Part shown: piece after piece, positions 1 to 8,761 of the stretch | Position numbering within the stretch: the first letter of the stretch is position 1 | Layout: the number at the start of each line of letters is the position of its first letter | Source of the DNA: Porcincola intestinalis | GTDB taxonomy: Bacteria > Bacillota > Clostridia > Lachnospirales > Lachnospiraceae | Reading direction: 5' to 3' | DNA length: 64,000 nucleotides | Assembly: GCF_009696445.1 (NCBI RefSeq) | Contig: NZ_VULZ01000001.1 | Location: 372,001 to 436,000 of the forward strand | Notes under the pieces: generated by a model | Databases searched by the model: none | What the model saw: only the letters and a program-made list of their open reading frames with translations | Told to the model about the DNA's origin: nothing | Position numbers and translations under genes: made by a program

Positions 1-376
1 TACACCTCAATGTTCAAAATCATCAGTAAAATCAAGGGTTTGCGGCATTTCAGAACAAAAGATCTGTTCAAGATGTGTACAAGATAAAAAAATCATCTTG
101 AACGCCCTCTAAGCCGCATAAATACTGGGTTTTTCGGGGGTGTGTTCAAGTTGTACAAGATAAATCCTTATATATATTTATATTTACCCGTTTTCGTAAT
201 TTCACACTTTAATTTTTAAGTATGAAATTATGAAATTCCGTCTTTTATATAATAAATTAAGATTTATCTTTTCCATCTTGAACACCTATCAAAAAACCCA
301 GTAAAATCAAGGCTTTGAAGGTGTTCAAGATGCCAATTTCATCTTGTACACATCTTGAACAGATCTTGAACAAAAA
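1..376. repeat. Palindromic repeat-rich non-coding region
   Basis: A perfect 27-bp inverted repeat is formed by 59-85 and 341-367 (contains GATCTGTTCAAGATG). Inside it a second imperfect palindrome pairs about 127-160 with 262-299. Half-sites of the type GTTCAAGAT followed by GTACAAGAT recur on both strands (near 66, 92, 144, 277, 322, 341). A direct repeat CAGTAAAATCAAGG lies at 24-37 and 299-312. The middle (about 160-260) is very AT-rich. There is no convincing gene here. It could be an origin or iteron region, an operator array for the integrase, or an element end; the sequence does not decide between them. Confidence 0.6.
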
Positions 377-514
377 AATGTCCCGGCCTATTGCAGTAGA
401 CCGGGACGAAAGGATGAATAACCAGAACCCAATGTGTGAAAAAAGGAAATGGCTATACATGTAAAGTATACCATTTTCCTTGCTATATCTCAATCAAGAA
501 AGGTGGTATTTTAC

Positions 515-1792
515 ATGAAAGGCGGAACACGTAAACGTGGGAAAACGTGGTCATACTATTTTGACATGGGAACAGTAAACGGCCAGAGAAAGAAAAAGGA
601 AAAAGGCGGGTTCTCTACCAAGAAGGAAGCGGAAGCGGCACTTGCCGAAGCTCTGAATCAGTACAATAACGCCGGTACGATCTTCACACCGTCCGAAATC
701 ACAGTTGCCGACTTCCTTGATCTATGGTTTGAACAGTATGTGAAAATGCATTGCAAGTATAACACGCAGACCGATTATATACAGATAATAGAATACCACC
801 TGAAGCCACGTTTTGGTACGTACAAACTGAGAACACTCACCGCCGCGCCGATCCAGGAATACGCAAATGACCTGAAGAAGCAGGGTCTCGCACGATCCAC
901 ATTAAAAAATATTATCCTGACACTTTCATCAGCGTTGAACTATGCCATTGAACCGCTGAACTATATACAATACAATCCGGTTGACAGGATTAAGTTCCCA
1001 AAGTATGAACAGGGTGAGGGAAGACAGGAAATACATCATTTTATTCCTGAATCCGATATGAAACAGATTCTTGAACGCTTCCCCGAATCATCGCCGTTTT
1101 ATGTTCCGATTATGATAGGCTATTATACCGGCGTCCGGATATCAGAGTGCTTCGGGTTGACGTGGGATCATATAGATTTTGAAAAGCAGACAATCACGAT
1201 TGACCGGCAGATTGTAAAGCGGAATTTCGGTGATGTGCGTGATTCACTGGATAAAGGCCGGGAGAGGATGGATAAATCTGAATGGTATTTCCAAACCCCA
1301 AAGACTGAATCATCGAACCGAGTTATACGGTATGGTACGACCTTACAGAAGATTTTGAAACGGGCATATCGCGCAAAACAGATGAACCGTTTACAGTTGG
1401 GATCCCATTTCACAGACTATTACCTGAAACCGGAGACGGATGAAAAAGGAAATACTATCTTCCGTCTGTTTGGTGTCCCGCATGATGTTCCTGTTGATCT
1501 GAAACGCGCCGATCTCGTTTGTGTGCGTTCAGATGGTTCCATGATTTCAACGGATTCATTCAAATTTGTTTGTCGTGTGGTACGGCATGAACTTCATATT
1601 GAATTCAATTATCATTCTTTGCGGCACACCCACGCCACCATGCTGATTCAGGCTGGTGCACCTATCAAGGATGTTCAGGAACGTTTGGGACATGCTGATG
1701 TACAGACCACTATCAACCGATATGTCCATGATACAGACGCTATGAAAGATGAAACTGTAGAAATTTTTGATCGCATCACATCGGTATCATAA
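515..1792 (+). CDS. int: Tyrosine integrase (phage/ICE type)
   Basis: This is a 425-residue site-specific recombinase of the tyrosine family. The N-terminal 50 residues (MKGGTRKRGKTW onward) look like the arm-type DNA-binding domain of Tn916/phage integrases, followed by a SAM-like core-binding domain (about 60-150) and the catalytic domain. Catalytic residues are visible: Arg in TGVRISE, the H-x-x-R box in HSLRHTH, the Gly-His pair in RLGHADVQTT and the nucleophile Tyr in NRYVHD. I chose ATG 515 because AAAGGTGG lies just upstream; an in-frame start at 449 lacks a site and adds unrelated residues. A terminator follows. It faces the serine recombinases tail to tail, so it probably belongs to a different, adjacent element. 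Confidence 0.9.
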   Translation: MKGGTRKRGKTWSYYFDMGTVNGQRKKKEKGGFSTKKEAEAALAEALNQYNNAGTIFTPSEITVADFLDLWFEQYVKMHCKYNTQTDYIQIIEYHLKPRFGTYKLRTLTAAPIQEYANDLKKQGLARSTLKNIILTLSSALNYAIEPLNYIQYNPVDRIKFPKYEQGEGRQEIHHFIPESDMKQILERFPESSPFYVPIMIGYYTGVRISECFGLTWDHIDFEKQTITIDRQIVKRNFGDVRDSLDKGRERMDKSEWYFQTPKTESSNRVIRYGTTLQKILKRAYRAKQMNRLQLGSHFTDYYLKPETDEKGNTIFRLFGVPHDVPVDLKRADLVCVRSDGSMISTDSFKFVCRVVRHELHIEFNYHSLRHTHATMLIQAGAPIKDVQERLGHADVQTTINRYVHDTDAMKDETVEIFDRITSVS

Positions 1793-1802
1793 AAAAAATG
1801 AA

Positions 1803-1846
1803 GGCTGAACACTTTGAACAAATCAAAGGTTCAGCCCCATTTTTTG
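1803..1846 (+). terminator. Rho-independent terminator after int
   Basis: GGCTGAAC (1803-1810) pairs with GTTCAGCC (1829-1836), extended by CTTTG/CAAAG with an unpaired A, around a small loop, followed by a T-run at 1841-1846. It starts about 11 bp after the integrase stop codon. The downstream 1850-1910 carries a short direct repeat GGTGGCAAA and no gene. Confidence 0.8.
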
Positions 1847-1910
1847 CTTTGAACGGTGGCAAAATGGTGGCAAATCGTTCATTTTGGTGATGAATTACCC
1901 TCAGAAATCC

Positions 1911-3602
1911 TTATTTTATGCGGGTTAGCAGTACTACCGTCTCGACTGTATTATCATTGAGCAACCTAATTCCTGTAGTTTCCTGATCATTATAGTAGAT
2001 AGGAAACCGAAAGTATATCTCCCGAATCACACGTTCATCTACCTTCCGATCCGGATACAATTCAATCCGTTCAATCAGATTCCGAAGGAACTCTTTCTTT
2101 TCAAGATCAGTCATCTTAAAATACATTATATCAAAATGATCCAGGATTCTGTAGAGCTCCTGGACCGTCAGATGCTCTGCATAAGCATTATGAATCTTTG
2201 CATTCAGGTCTGCCATCTCATCTTCTATATCACTAATTTTGTCATACAGATTATCCAACCTGTCCTGCATATCCTGATACTTCCGGTCGTAATGCCTGTC
2301 TCCTACATTTAGCCCGTCAAGCATATCTGTGAGTTTTTTCTTTGCCCCGTTGAGCTGTCGCAATTTCTGCCGCAACTGCTCTTTCTCTTCTTCCAACTCA
2401 CCGATATCTATCTTCTGTCCCAGGTTATGCTTGACAAATCCTCCGAAGTCCTTGCTGTTTATCATATCCAGAATAACGTTCTCAACCTGTTTGTTCAGTT
2501 TATCCTGATTTAGCGAAAACCTATAAGTACAAAAATGTTCCTCATCCATCTTTTTTCGGTGGAGACACCGATAATAAAAATCATCTTTATACTCACCCGT
2601 CATTTTGTTTTTTCTTCTCCGGACAGTGCCTGCCATCCCTGCGCCGCACAAAGGGCATTTCACTATCCCGGACAAAAGGTGCTCATGATCCAGACTATGT
2701 GTCTTGACCCATGGATCGCTCTTCTCTTTCTGCCGCTGCTGTGCCTCTTCCCAAAGTTCCTCACTAATGATCGCTTCATGTATTCCATCCGCCAGGAGAT
2801 AATCATCTGTTTTCACACGATGATATTGATCCCTTGTCCCTTTAATCTTCTGTGTCTTACTCTTTCCATAAGCGATCTTTCCGGTATATACTGGATTCTC
2901 CAATATCCGCTTCACGAATGATCTGGTGAAATAGTTCAATTCTTGTCTGCGCATCTTGTTTTTTGTATAACCATGCTGATTGAGATAGTTGCAGATGGTG
3001 TCAATCCCCATGTCCTCATGAACATATTTGTCATAGATGATCTTCACTGCTTCCGCATCTTTTTCCTCAACGACGATAGTATCATTCTCTTTGTCCAGAC
3101 GATAGCCGAAAGGTGCCGGGCCGCCATTCCACCTGCCTTCCCGTGCTTTCTGCTTCCGACCCTCCATAGTCTGAACAAGAATGTTCTCCCTCTCGATCTC
3201 TGCCACCGCCGAGAGTACCGTGATCGTCAGCTTCCCGGAATCTTTCGATGAATCGATCCCATCTTCCACACAGATCAGATTCACCCCGTAATCCTGTATA
3301 TACTGCAGGGAATTCAAAACATCAGCAGCATTCCGCCCGAATCTCGACAGCTTGAAAACAAGAATGTAATCTACGCTATCCCGGTCATCAGCCACATCCT
3401 GGAGCATTTGGGTAAATTCCGGCCTGCCGGAAATATTTTTACCCGATCTGCCTGCATCACAGTATTCCCGGACAATCTCCATATGCTGGAAATCTGCATA
3501 TTTGGTAAGACGCTCTTTTTGAGCCTCCAGACTGTATCCTTCCACTTGCATGGAAGTGGAAACTCGCATATATAAGTAGCACTTAACTTTCTTATCTTTC
3601 AC
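1911..3602 (-). CDS. Large serine recombinase (site-specific integrase/excisionase)
   Basis: This 563-residue protein has the resolvase catalytic domain at the N-terminus with the nucleophile Ser in YMRVSTSMQ (about S15) and the Arg-rich GRSGKNISGRPEF segment, then the recombinase domain (about 170-270), a zinc ribbon (CPLC, then two further Cys) and a long coiled coil (about 395-480). Length and order match TnpX/Tn5397 TndX-type large serine recombinases. The start is GTG at 3602 with AGAGAGGTAG upstream. It overlaps the end of the upstream recombinase by 11 nt, so the two are translationally coupled. It appears intact and could integrate or excise the ICE. Confidence 0.92.
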   Translation of the reverse strand: MKDKKVKCYLYMRVSTSMQVEGYSLEAQKERLTKYADFQHMEIVREYCDAGRSGKNISGRPEFTQMLQDVADDRDSVDYILVFKLSRFGRNAADVLNSLQYIQDYGVNLICVEDGIDSSKDSGKLTITVLSAVAEIERENILVQTMEGRKQKAREGRWNGGPAPFGYRLDKENDTIVVEEKDAEAVKIIYDKYVHEDMGIDTICNYLNQHGYTKNKMRRQELNYFTRSFVKRILENPVYTGKIAYGKSKTQKIKGTRDQYHRVKTDDYLLADGIHEAIISEELWEEAQQRQKEKSDPWVKTHSLDHEHLLSGIVKCPLCGAGMAGTVRRRKNKMTGEYKDDFYYRCLHRKKMDEEHFCTYRFSLNQDKLNKQVENVILDMINSKDFGGFVKHNLGQKIDIGELEEEKEQLRQKLRQLNGAKKKLTDMLDGLNVGDRHYDRKYQDMQDRLDNLYDKISDIEDEMADLNAKIHNAYAEHLTVQELYRILDHFDIMYFKMTDLEKKEFLRNLIERIELYPDRKVDERVIREIYFRFPIYYNDQETTGIRLLNDNTVETVVLLTRIK

Positions 3603-5540
3603 TTTCCACTACCTCTCTTTCGATCAATTCTACAGATTTGTCCACCATCTTAAAATGTTTCAAAGCCTCCAGGATCATTCTTTCCTTTTCTATCGGACAC
3701 TTGGGCACACGTTTCTGGGGATCTTCTGCCCGATTGTAATTTTTTCCCATGTCTAAACCATATTTCCTTTTCGTCTGTGCGATGTACAGAGAATGTACAT
3801 TTGATCCAAACCTTTCTTTAATATACTTTTTGATCTCAGTATAAGTAGCCTTCGCCTCCGCCGCAGTTAATTCCGATTTTGTACAATCTATCGTAAAACT
3901 GATATAGTCCTCTTTGCCTGCCGCTGTGACTATCCTTTCTTTCTCATTATTACGAGCTAGAGGGAATTGGAAAGAAATGCTTTTTAGTATCCTGCCATCC
4001 GACTGCTCTTCTGGAAAGACATCGATCCGTTCAATAAACATCCTGTACATTTCCCGTTTTTCTTGGCAGGACATCTTTTCATAAATCTTCTCAAAATTAT
4101 CCAGCATCACTTCTATGTTCTTCACTGAACGGCTATCATGCTTTGATGCTTCGATCTGGCGTATCACTTCTTGAATCCTGCACTCAGTCTCATCAATTTC
4201 ATCGTAAATACCATCTATTGCCATCTGCGTATCTTCATATTTCCGATCATATTCTTCATCAAATATATCAAGGTTATCAAGGATCATCCCTAGTTTCTTT
4301 TTCTTTATTTCCAGTCGCTGTAATTTCCTTCTCATTTGCTGCAGTTGACTTTCCATTTTTTCCCCGTCAGCTTCTTCCATGCTTGCAGAGAGGACTGCAT
4401 GTTTAAATTCCGGTGCTGCGCTCACTTTTCGGATGATTTCAAATATGGCGCTATCCATTTTATCCTGATTATAGGCATGAGAGAAAGGACAGGTGCGCCC
4501 GTTCGCCTTCTGATGGTTCCGACAGACATAATAGTAGATCGTTTTGTAGTACCCTCCCCGGTTTTTATTGACATGTTTATCCTTCTTCATCACAAGCCCT
4601 GAACCACATACCGGGCATTTCACGAGACCGGACAGCAGGCTGACTCTGTCAGGGCCATCTGTTTTTTCGTTTCTTCTGTAAAGTGACTCTCTCTTTTTCC
4701 GTACTGCTTCCCATTCTTCTTCACTGATGATCGCTTCATGGGTACCCCGCACGGCAATGATCTGATCTTCTGTTTTTTTTACGGGTCTGCCATCACATCC
4801 TTTTTTATTTGTTCTACGGTTATACAATAGTCTGCCACAATAGAAGGGGTTATCCAAAATTTTCTTGACAAAATCTGCTGTAAAGCATTTTTTTCCCCTA
4901 TGCTCATCATCCCTTGTATATCCATTTTCATTCAAGTAAATAACAACAGAATTTGCCCCATCCCATCCCTAAGATAGAGTTTATAAATCTTACGCACAAT
5001 TTCCGCCTCCCCAGCTACAAGGACAAGTTCTTTATTCTCACTCCGGTATCCATAAGGTATTGCCCCTCCAGGCCACTTGCCATCCAGTATCTTCTGTGTC
5101 TTTCCTGCCATAAACTGTTCTATGATATTTTCACGCTCAATCTCCGCTACGGCTGACAGAATCGCAAGTGTAAAACGACCTCCCTGTGTAGAACTGTCGA
5201 TTGCATCATCCACGCTGATCAGATCAATTCCATAATCATTCAATAACTGTACAGACCTGAGAACATCTGCTGCATTCCGGCCAAAGCGTGACAACTTAAA
5301 AACCATGACATAAGCAATATTGTCTTTCTGGCAGACAACGTCCTCCATCATCTGCTGAAACGCCGGCCGTCCTTTTATGCTCTTTCCGGATCGTCCTGCA
5401 TCACAGTATTCTCCTGCGATTATCAGTTCACGATAGTCTGCGTATTCATACAGCCGTCCGCTTTGGGCTTCCAGACTATACCTCTCTGCCTGCGCTTCTG
5501 TAGAAACTCTCGTATACAGATAGCATTTCTTTTTCTTCAT
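3592..5540 (-). pseudogene. Second large serine recombinase, frameshifted
   Basis: Residues 1-195 (start ATG 5540, preceded by AAGGAATGAG) carry the resolvase domain with nucleophile Ser in YTRVSTEAQ and a GRSGKSIKGRP segment. The frame breaks at a run of four C on the plus strand (4956-4959): reading on gives a stop within about 10 codons, while the -1 frame continues perfectly as ANSVVIYLNENGYTRDD and runs through recombinase domain, zinc ribbon, coiled coil and a C-terminal tail to 3592. The restored product would be about 650 residues, longer than its 563-residue neighbour because of the tail (see findings). A single missing G, a sequencing error or ribosomal slippage could each explain the break; deletion is the simplest. 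Confidence 0.82.
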
Positions 5541-5652
5541 CGGTTGCTCATTCCTTTTCATTGTATCTGTTGTTAATTCATTTTATTGCTTTTCAGATGC
5601 TTTTTCAACAAAGAAATTCTACTGTGAGCTGCTTTCCTTTATTCAATCACAC

Positions 5653-5690
5653 AAAAAAACGCCGTTCCACTCAGTTTGTGAACGACGTTT
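5653..5690 (-). terminator. Terminator of the small 5671-6226 operon
   Basis: On the minus strand AAACGTCGTTC (5680-5690) pairs with GAACGGCGTTT (5657-5667), one mismatch, followed by a T-run. The stop codon of the 73-residue gene lies in the loop, so the hairpin overlaps the 3' coding end. It would separate the small accessory operon from the downstream recombinase operon. Confidence 0.7.
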
Positions 5691-5892
5691 TCTTTCCATT
5701 TTGTTCTGTCTGCACCGACTCTTTTTCGATTTCAGCAAGCACTTCTTTTCCGTACTTTTCAATCATCCTGCTAATAAAGGCAGCACACCGTTCCTTATTC
5801 CTTCTTCCCGTTACTTCACTTTCCTTCTCACTGCCAATTTCCATCTGAACCGGTAAAACAAAAGATGGATAGTCTTTATTTTTTTCCCTCAT
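5671..5892 (-). CDS. Small conserved hypothetical protein of ICEs
   Basis: This 73-residue, charged, soluble protein has a predicted helix CAAFISRMIEKYGKEVLAEI and no signal peptide. I recognise similar small proteins next to serine recombinases in clostridial mobile elements but know no function. It overlaps the upstream 116-residue gene by 17 nt and so shares its operon and the promoter-like motif at 6243-6277. A role in excision control is possible from position only. Confidence 0.6.
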   Translation of the reverse strand: MREKNKDYPSFVLPVQMEIGSEKESEVTGRRNKERCAAFISRMIEKYGKEVLAEIEKESVQTEQNGKKTSFTN

Positions 5893-6226
5893 TCCATCCC
5901 TCCCGGTTGCTGAACAGGCAATGGCATAAGAAATCCTCTAAGGCATCCCTTGCCTCGTCTCCAATCATAACGATCATGTCCCCATACAGATAGTAATAAG
6001 GATTTTTTGTCTGCCGCAGCAGAGACAACGCCTGTTCCTCTGCTGCCAGGGAATCATCGACCTTGATTTCCGTCAGATCGGACAATTCATCCCTGTCCAA
6101 TTCCGCTGGACTCATCCTGCTCATCCGTTCCAACACCTGCCGCATTTCACAAAGGTTACCGTATCCCAATTCTCCCGCCAGCTTGTCTCCATTAATTCTG
6201 ATATGATCCACGTTTTTCATCTTCAT
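5876..6226 (-). CDS. DUF6870-like small protein
   Basis: This protein of 116 residues (start ATG 6226) has a C-terminal half with the pattern LTEIKVDDSLAAEEQALSLL then KNPYYYLYGDMIVMI and EDFL, which I associate with DUF6870 proteins found on clostridial mobile elements. Function unknown. AAAGGAG lies 10 nt upstream of ATG 6226; the earlier ATG at 6235 is too close to that site, and the 6280 start has none. It is transcribed divergently from mobC, and its leader contains conserved motif copy B immediately before the ribosome binding site. Confidence 0.65.
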   Translation of the reverse strand: MKMKNVDHIRINGDKLAGELGYGNLCEMRQVLERMSRMSPAELDRDELSDLTEIKVDDSLAAEEQALSLLRQTKNPYYYLYGDMIVMIGDEARDALEDFLCHCLFSNREGWNEGKK

Positions 6227-6242
6227 GAAACTCATACTCCTT

Positions 6243-6277
6243 TCACTTACCCCAATCTGGCAGGTCGAAAATGCAAG
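6243..6277 (-). promoter_or_regulatory. Conserved two-part motif, copy B
   Basis: On the minus strand CTTGCATT (6270-6277), a 14-bp gap, then TTGGGGTAAGTGA (6243-6255), followed directly by the AAAGGAG ribosome binding site of the 116-residue gene. It is one of five copies in the window with identical spacing (see findings). Copies A and B diverge from a shared T-rich stretch, as expected for two divergent promoters or operators. Confidence 0.7.
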
Positions 6278-6302
6278 CACTTTTTTGTTTTTTTCATTTT
6301 GT

Positions 6303-6337
6303 CTTGCAATAAAGCTCGTTTAAGTTGGGATAAGTGA
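6303..6337 (+). promoter_or_regulatory. Conserved two-part motif, copy A
   Basis: CTTGCAAT (6303-6310), a 14-bp gap, then TTGGGATAAGTGA (6325-6337) on the plus strand, about 280 bp upstream of mobC. Same architecture as copies B-E. It would drive or control the relaxase operon. Confidence 0.7.
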
Positions 6338-6604
6338 GGGAATGTTTTCCTGGCATTTTTATAGAAATAAGTGAAGCCACATTTTTAGAGCGAGATACGC
6401 CCTTGGCAGCCAATAACTCCATTCCTGGATTTCTTGCTGTCAGGCATACTCGTTGGGGAATCCGGCTCCCCAATCCCTCGGTTTGCTAAAAATCGGAGAT
6501 TTTTCTTTATGGCTTCCACGAAAACGTGTCCGCAGCGGATATGCTGTCGCATCCCGGATCATGCCCTGCATGAATGTCTTTCCGGTGCTGCCACCGGAAT
6601 AAAG
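6338..6604 (+). other. mobC leader with origin-of-transfer candidate
   Basis: The non-coding leader of the relaxase operon holds GAGATACGCCCTTGGCAG (about 6391-6408), whose ACGCCCT core loosely resembles the GCGCCCT nick region of IncQ-type origins. It also holds three inverted repeats: TTGGGGA/TCCCCAA (6453-6459 and 6467-6473), AAAAATC/GATTTTT (6488-6494 and 6498-6504) and TCCGGTG/CACCGGA (6581-6587 and 6592-6598). Position next to mobC and a MOBP relaxase is where oriT is expected. The assignment is inference; the last hairpin may instead control mobC translation. Confidence 0.4.
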
Positions 6605-6619
6605 GAAGGAGCAAAGCGA

Positions 6620-7012
6620 ATGGCAAGGCCAGAAAAAGAAAAAACCCTACGCAAAGAGCACAGGGTCACGGTAAGATATAAGGATGTTCAGTATGGCATC
6701 GTGGAAAAGAACGCCCAGATGCTCGGTGTGCCGGTGGCAGAATATATCCGGCATATCTCTGTTCATGGGAAGGTGGATGTCAGCTTCCCGGTGATCGCAG
6801 ATCTTCCGGAATTGCAAAAACTCACAAACGAGTTTGCTGCTATCGGGAACAATCTGAATCAGATTGCAAAATACTTTAATACCGGGGGCCTGCAATCGAA
6901 AGCGATGCGGGAGGAAATCAATTCCTGCATGGCACAGATCATGCGGATGCGGAAAGCGGTAATGGAAATGGCAGGTGATTTTCATGGCAATCCTCAAACA
7001 CTTGTCGAGTAA
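6620..7012 (+). CDS. mobC: MobC-like mobilisation accessory protein
   Basis: This is a 130-residue protein starting at ATG 6620 (GGAAGGAG upstream). The N-terminal segment RVTVRYKDVQYGIVEKNAQMLG fits a ribbon-helix-helix DNA-binding fold, and the C-terminal segment with the family pattern GNNLNQIAKYFNTGG is the bacterial mobilisation protein (MobC) signature. MobC helps the relaxase bind and open the origin of transfer. The gene overlaps the relaxase gene by 29 nt, so the two are coupled. A longer frame reaching back to 6434 has no support. Confidence 0.88.
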   Translation: MARPEKEKTLRKEHRVTVRYKDVQYGIVEKNAQMLGVPVAEYIRHISVHGKVDVSFPVIADLPELQKLTNEFAAIGNNLNQIAKYFNTGGLQSKAMREEINSCMAQIMRMRKAVMEMAGDFHGNPQTLVE

Positions 7013-8660
7013 AAGCTCTGACTACGGCAAAGCGCTGGAATATCTGATGTTCCAGCACAATGAACGAACGCAGAAACCGCTGCTTGACGCAAAGGGAAAT
7101 AGGATGCTCCGGGATGAGTATTACCTTAACGGCCTGAACTGCGATCCCTTCTCTTTTGACAAAGAGTGCGAACAGTTGAATGCCCGTTTCCACAAAAACC
7201 AGAAATACAATGAAGTCAAGTCCCACCATTACATCCTCAGCTTCGATCCGAAGGATAAAGAGAATGCGGGACTGACCGGAAAAAAGGCGCAGGCGCTCGG
7301 TCTGGAATTTGCCAGCCGCTTCTTCCCCGGCCATCAGGCATTGGTCTGCACGCACATGGACGGGCATAACGGCAGCGGCAATATTCATGTCCACATCGTA
7401 ATCAACAGTGTGAGGAAATTGGACGTTGAGCCGCAGGACTTCATGGAACGAGCCTGCGATTCCCGTGCGGGATACAAGCACCACCAGACCCGAAGCTACC
7501 TTACCGCTATGCAGACAGGAATTATGGAAATCTCAAAACGAGAAGGATTGCATCAGGTCGATCTGCTGAATCCTGCCCCGATCAAAATCACGGAGCGAGA
7601 ATACTGGAAAAACCGCAGAGAACAAGAAAAACTCGATGAGCTGAATGCCCGCATTGTTGCCGATGGCATGAAACCACGGACAACGACCTACCAGACACAG
7701 AAGCAATTCCTCCGGAATGCCATATCCGACATAGCCTCCTATGCCCGATCATCGGAAGAATTTCAATCCAGGCTGAAAGAGAAATACAAGATCACCGTCA
7801 AGCTGAGCCGTGGCAGGTATAGCTATCTTCATCCTGATCGTGAAAAATATATTACCGGCAGAAAGCTCGGCAGCAATTTTGAAAAGGATTACTTGTTTGC
7901 GCTTTTCGCTGAAAATGCGAAAGCCGACAGACGGAAGCCAGAAATCACATCTGTTTTCTCCATCGAGAAGATCGCGGATATTGCAGAGCGGCGCACTTCA
8001 TCGGTGCTGCCGGAATACAATCCCAGTTATGATTATCCGTCTGACCCGGTTGCAATCCTGTTTATCCGCTCTGACCTGCGTCTGGTCGTAGACCTGCAGA
8101 CGAATATCAAAGCACAGCAGAGTGCCGCCTATGCGCAGAAAGTCAAACTGTCGAATCTGAAAGAGATGGCGAAAACCGTCTGTTACATTCAGGAGCATGG
8201 CTATGACACCCGTGGAAATCTGGCTGATGCCCTGGATGGGATTACCGGGAAACTGGCCAATGCCCGCAAAACACTTCGGCAAACAGAAAACCGAATTAAA
8301 GAATTGAACGAACAGATACATTATGTTGGGCAGTACCAGAGCCTTAAGGCACTGCACGCCCAATTCGTTAAATCCCGGAATAAGAAACAGTTCCGTGAAG
8401 CACATCGACCTGATCTTGAATTATACGATGCTGGCATGAAGTACATCAAAAACCACTTTGACGGGAAGGTGCCATCGCTTAAATCGCTGAAAGCAGAACG
8501 TGACCAGCTGCTCCAGATGAAGGATGCACAGTACGGCACATACCACTACTTCCAGGACTATCAGAAAGAGCTTCGTACCGTCAGTTCCAATGTAGATGCT
8601 ATTCTCGGAAAAGACCGCTCACAGAAGCAGGACAGACAAAAAGAACAGGACATCTCTTAA
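6984..8660 (+). CDS. MOBP-type relaxase
   Basis: A 558-residue relaxase/mobilisation nuclease. Residues about 1-200 form the relaxase domain: Tyr residues near the N-terminus (SSDYGKALEY), His in CTHMDGHNG (about 124) and the His pair of GNIHVHIVINS (about 135 and 137) that binds metal. The rest is charged and helical, ending in QKEQDIS. The enzyme nicks oriT, stays covalently bound to the 5' end and leads the strand through the type IV channel. The start is ATG 6984 with AGGTGA five bases upstream; the GTG at 6975 is less likely. The gene sits apart from the T4SS module, next to the recombinases. Confidence 0.92.
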   Translation: MAILKHLSSKSSDYGKALEYLMFQHNERTQKPLLDAKGNRMLRDEYYLNGLNCDPFSFDKECEQLNARFHKNQKYNEVKSHHYILSFDPKDKENAGLTGKKAQALGLEFASRFFPGHQALVCTHMDGHNGSGNIHVHIVINSVRKLDVEPQDFMERACDSRAGYKHHQTRSYLTAMQTGIMEISKREGLHQVDLLNPAPIKITEREYWKNRREQEKLDELNARIVADGMKPRTTTYQTQKQFLRNAISDIASYARSSEEFQSRLKEKYKITVKLSRGRYSYLHPDREKYITGRKLGSNFEKDYLFALFAENAKADRRKPEITSVFSIEKIADIAERRTSSVLPEYNPSYDYPSDPVAILFIRSDLRLVVDLQTNIKAQQSAAYAQKVKLSNLKEMAKTVCYIQEHGYDTRGNLADALDGITGKLANARKTLRQTENRIKELNEQIHYVGQYQSLKALHAQFVKSRNKKQFREAHRPDLELYDAGMKYIKNHFDGKVPSLKSLKAERDQLLQMKDAQYGTYHYFQDYQKELRTVSSNVDAILGKDRSQKQDRQKEQDIS

Positions 8661-8689
8661 GTGAGAGCCTGCACATTTCACACGAACAA

Positions 8690-8761
8690 TTAACATTTGA
8701 GGTATGTGTAAAGATCCACCGCCCTGGCCTCTGCAACCACCTCCGGATATATGGCATAAAA
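8690..8761 (-). pseudogene. Remnant of a toprim/DUF3991 primase N-terminus
   Basis: The minus strand encodes AIYPEVVAEARAVDLYTYL and then stops at 8690. This resembles the first residues of ICE-borne CHC2/DUF3991-toprim proteins (pattern EAR-VDL-YL). Nothing further of that gene is present, so it was cut off, probably when the relaxase region was joined here. The assignment rests on about 20 residues. Confidence 0.4.

Noticed and set aside
1849-1900. GGTGGCAAA direct repeat as an attachment core
   Set aside because: Only two short copies side by side and no matching copy found near the right end of the window.
6243-6337. Motif copies A and B as ordinary sigma-A promoters
   Set aside because: CTTGCA is a fair -35, but no TATAAT-like hexamer occurs 16-18 bp away in any of the five copies.
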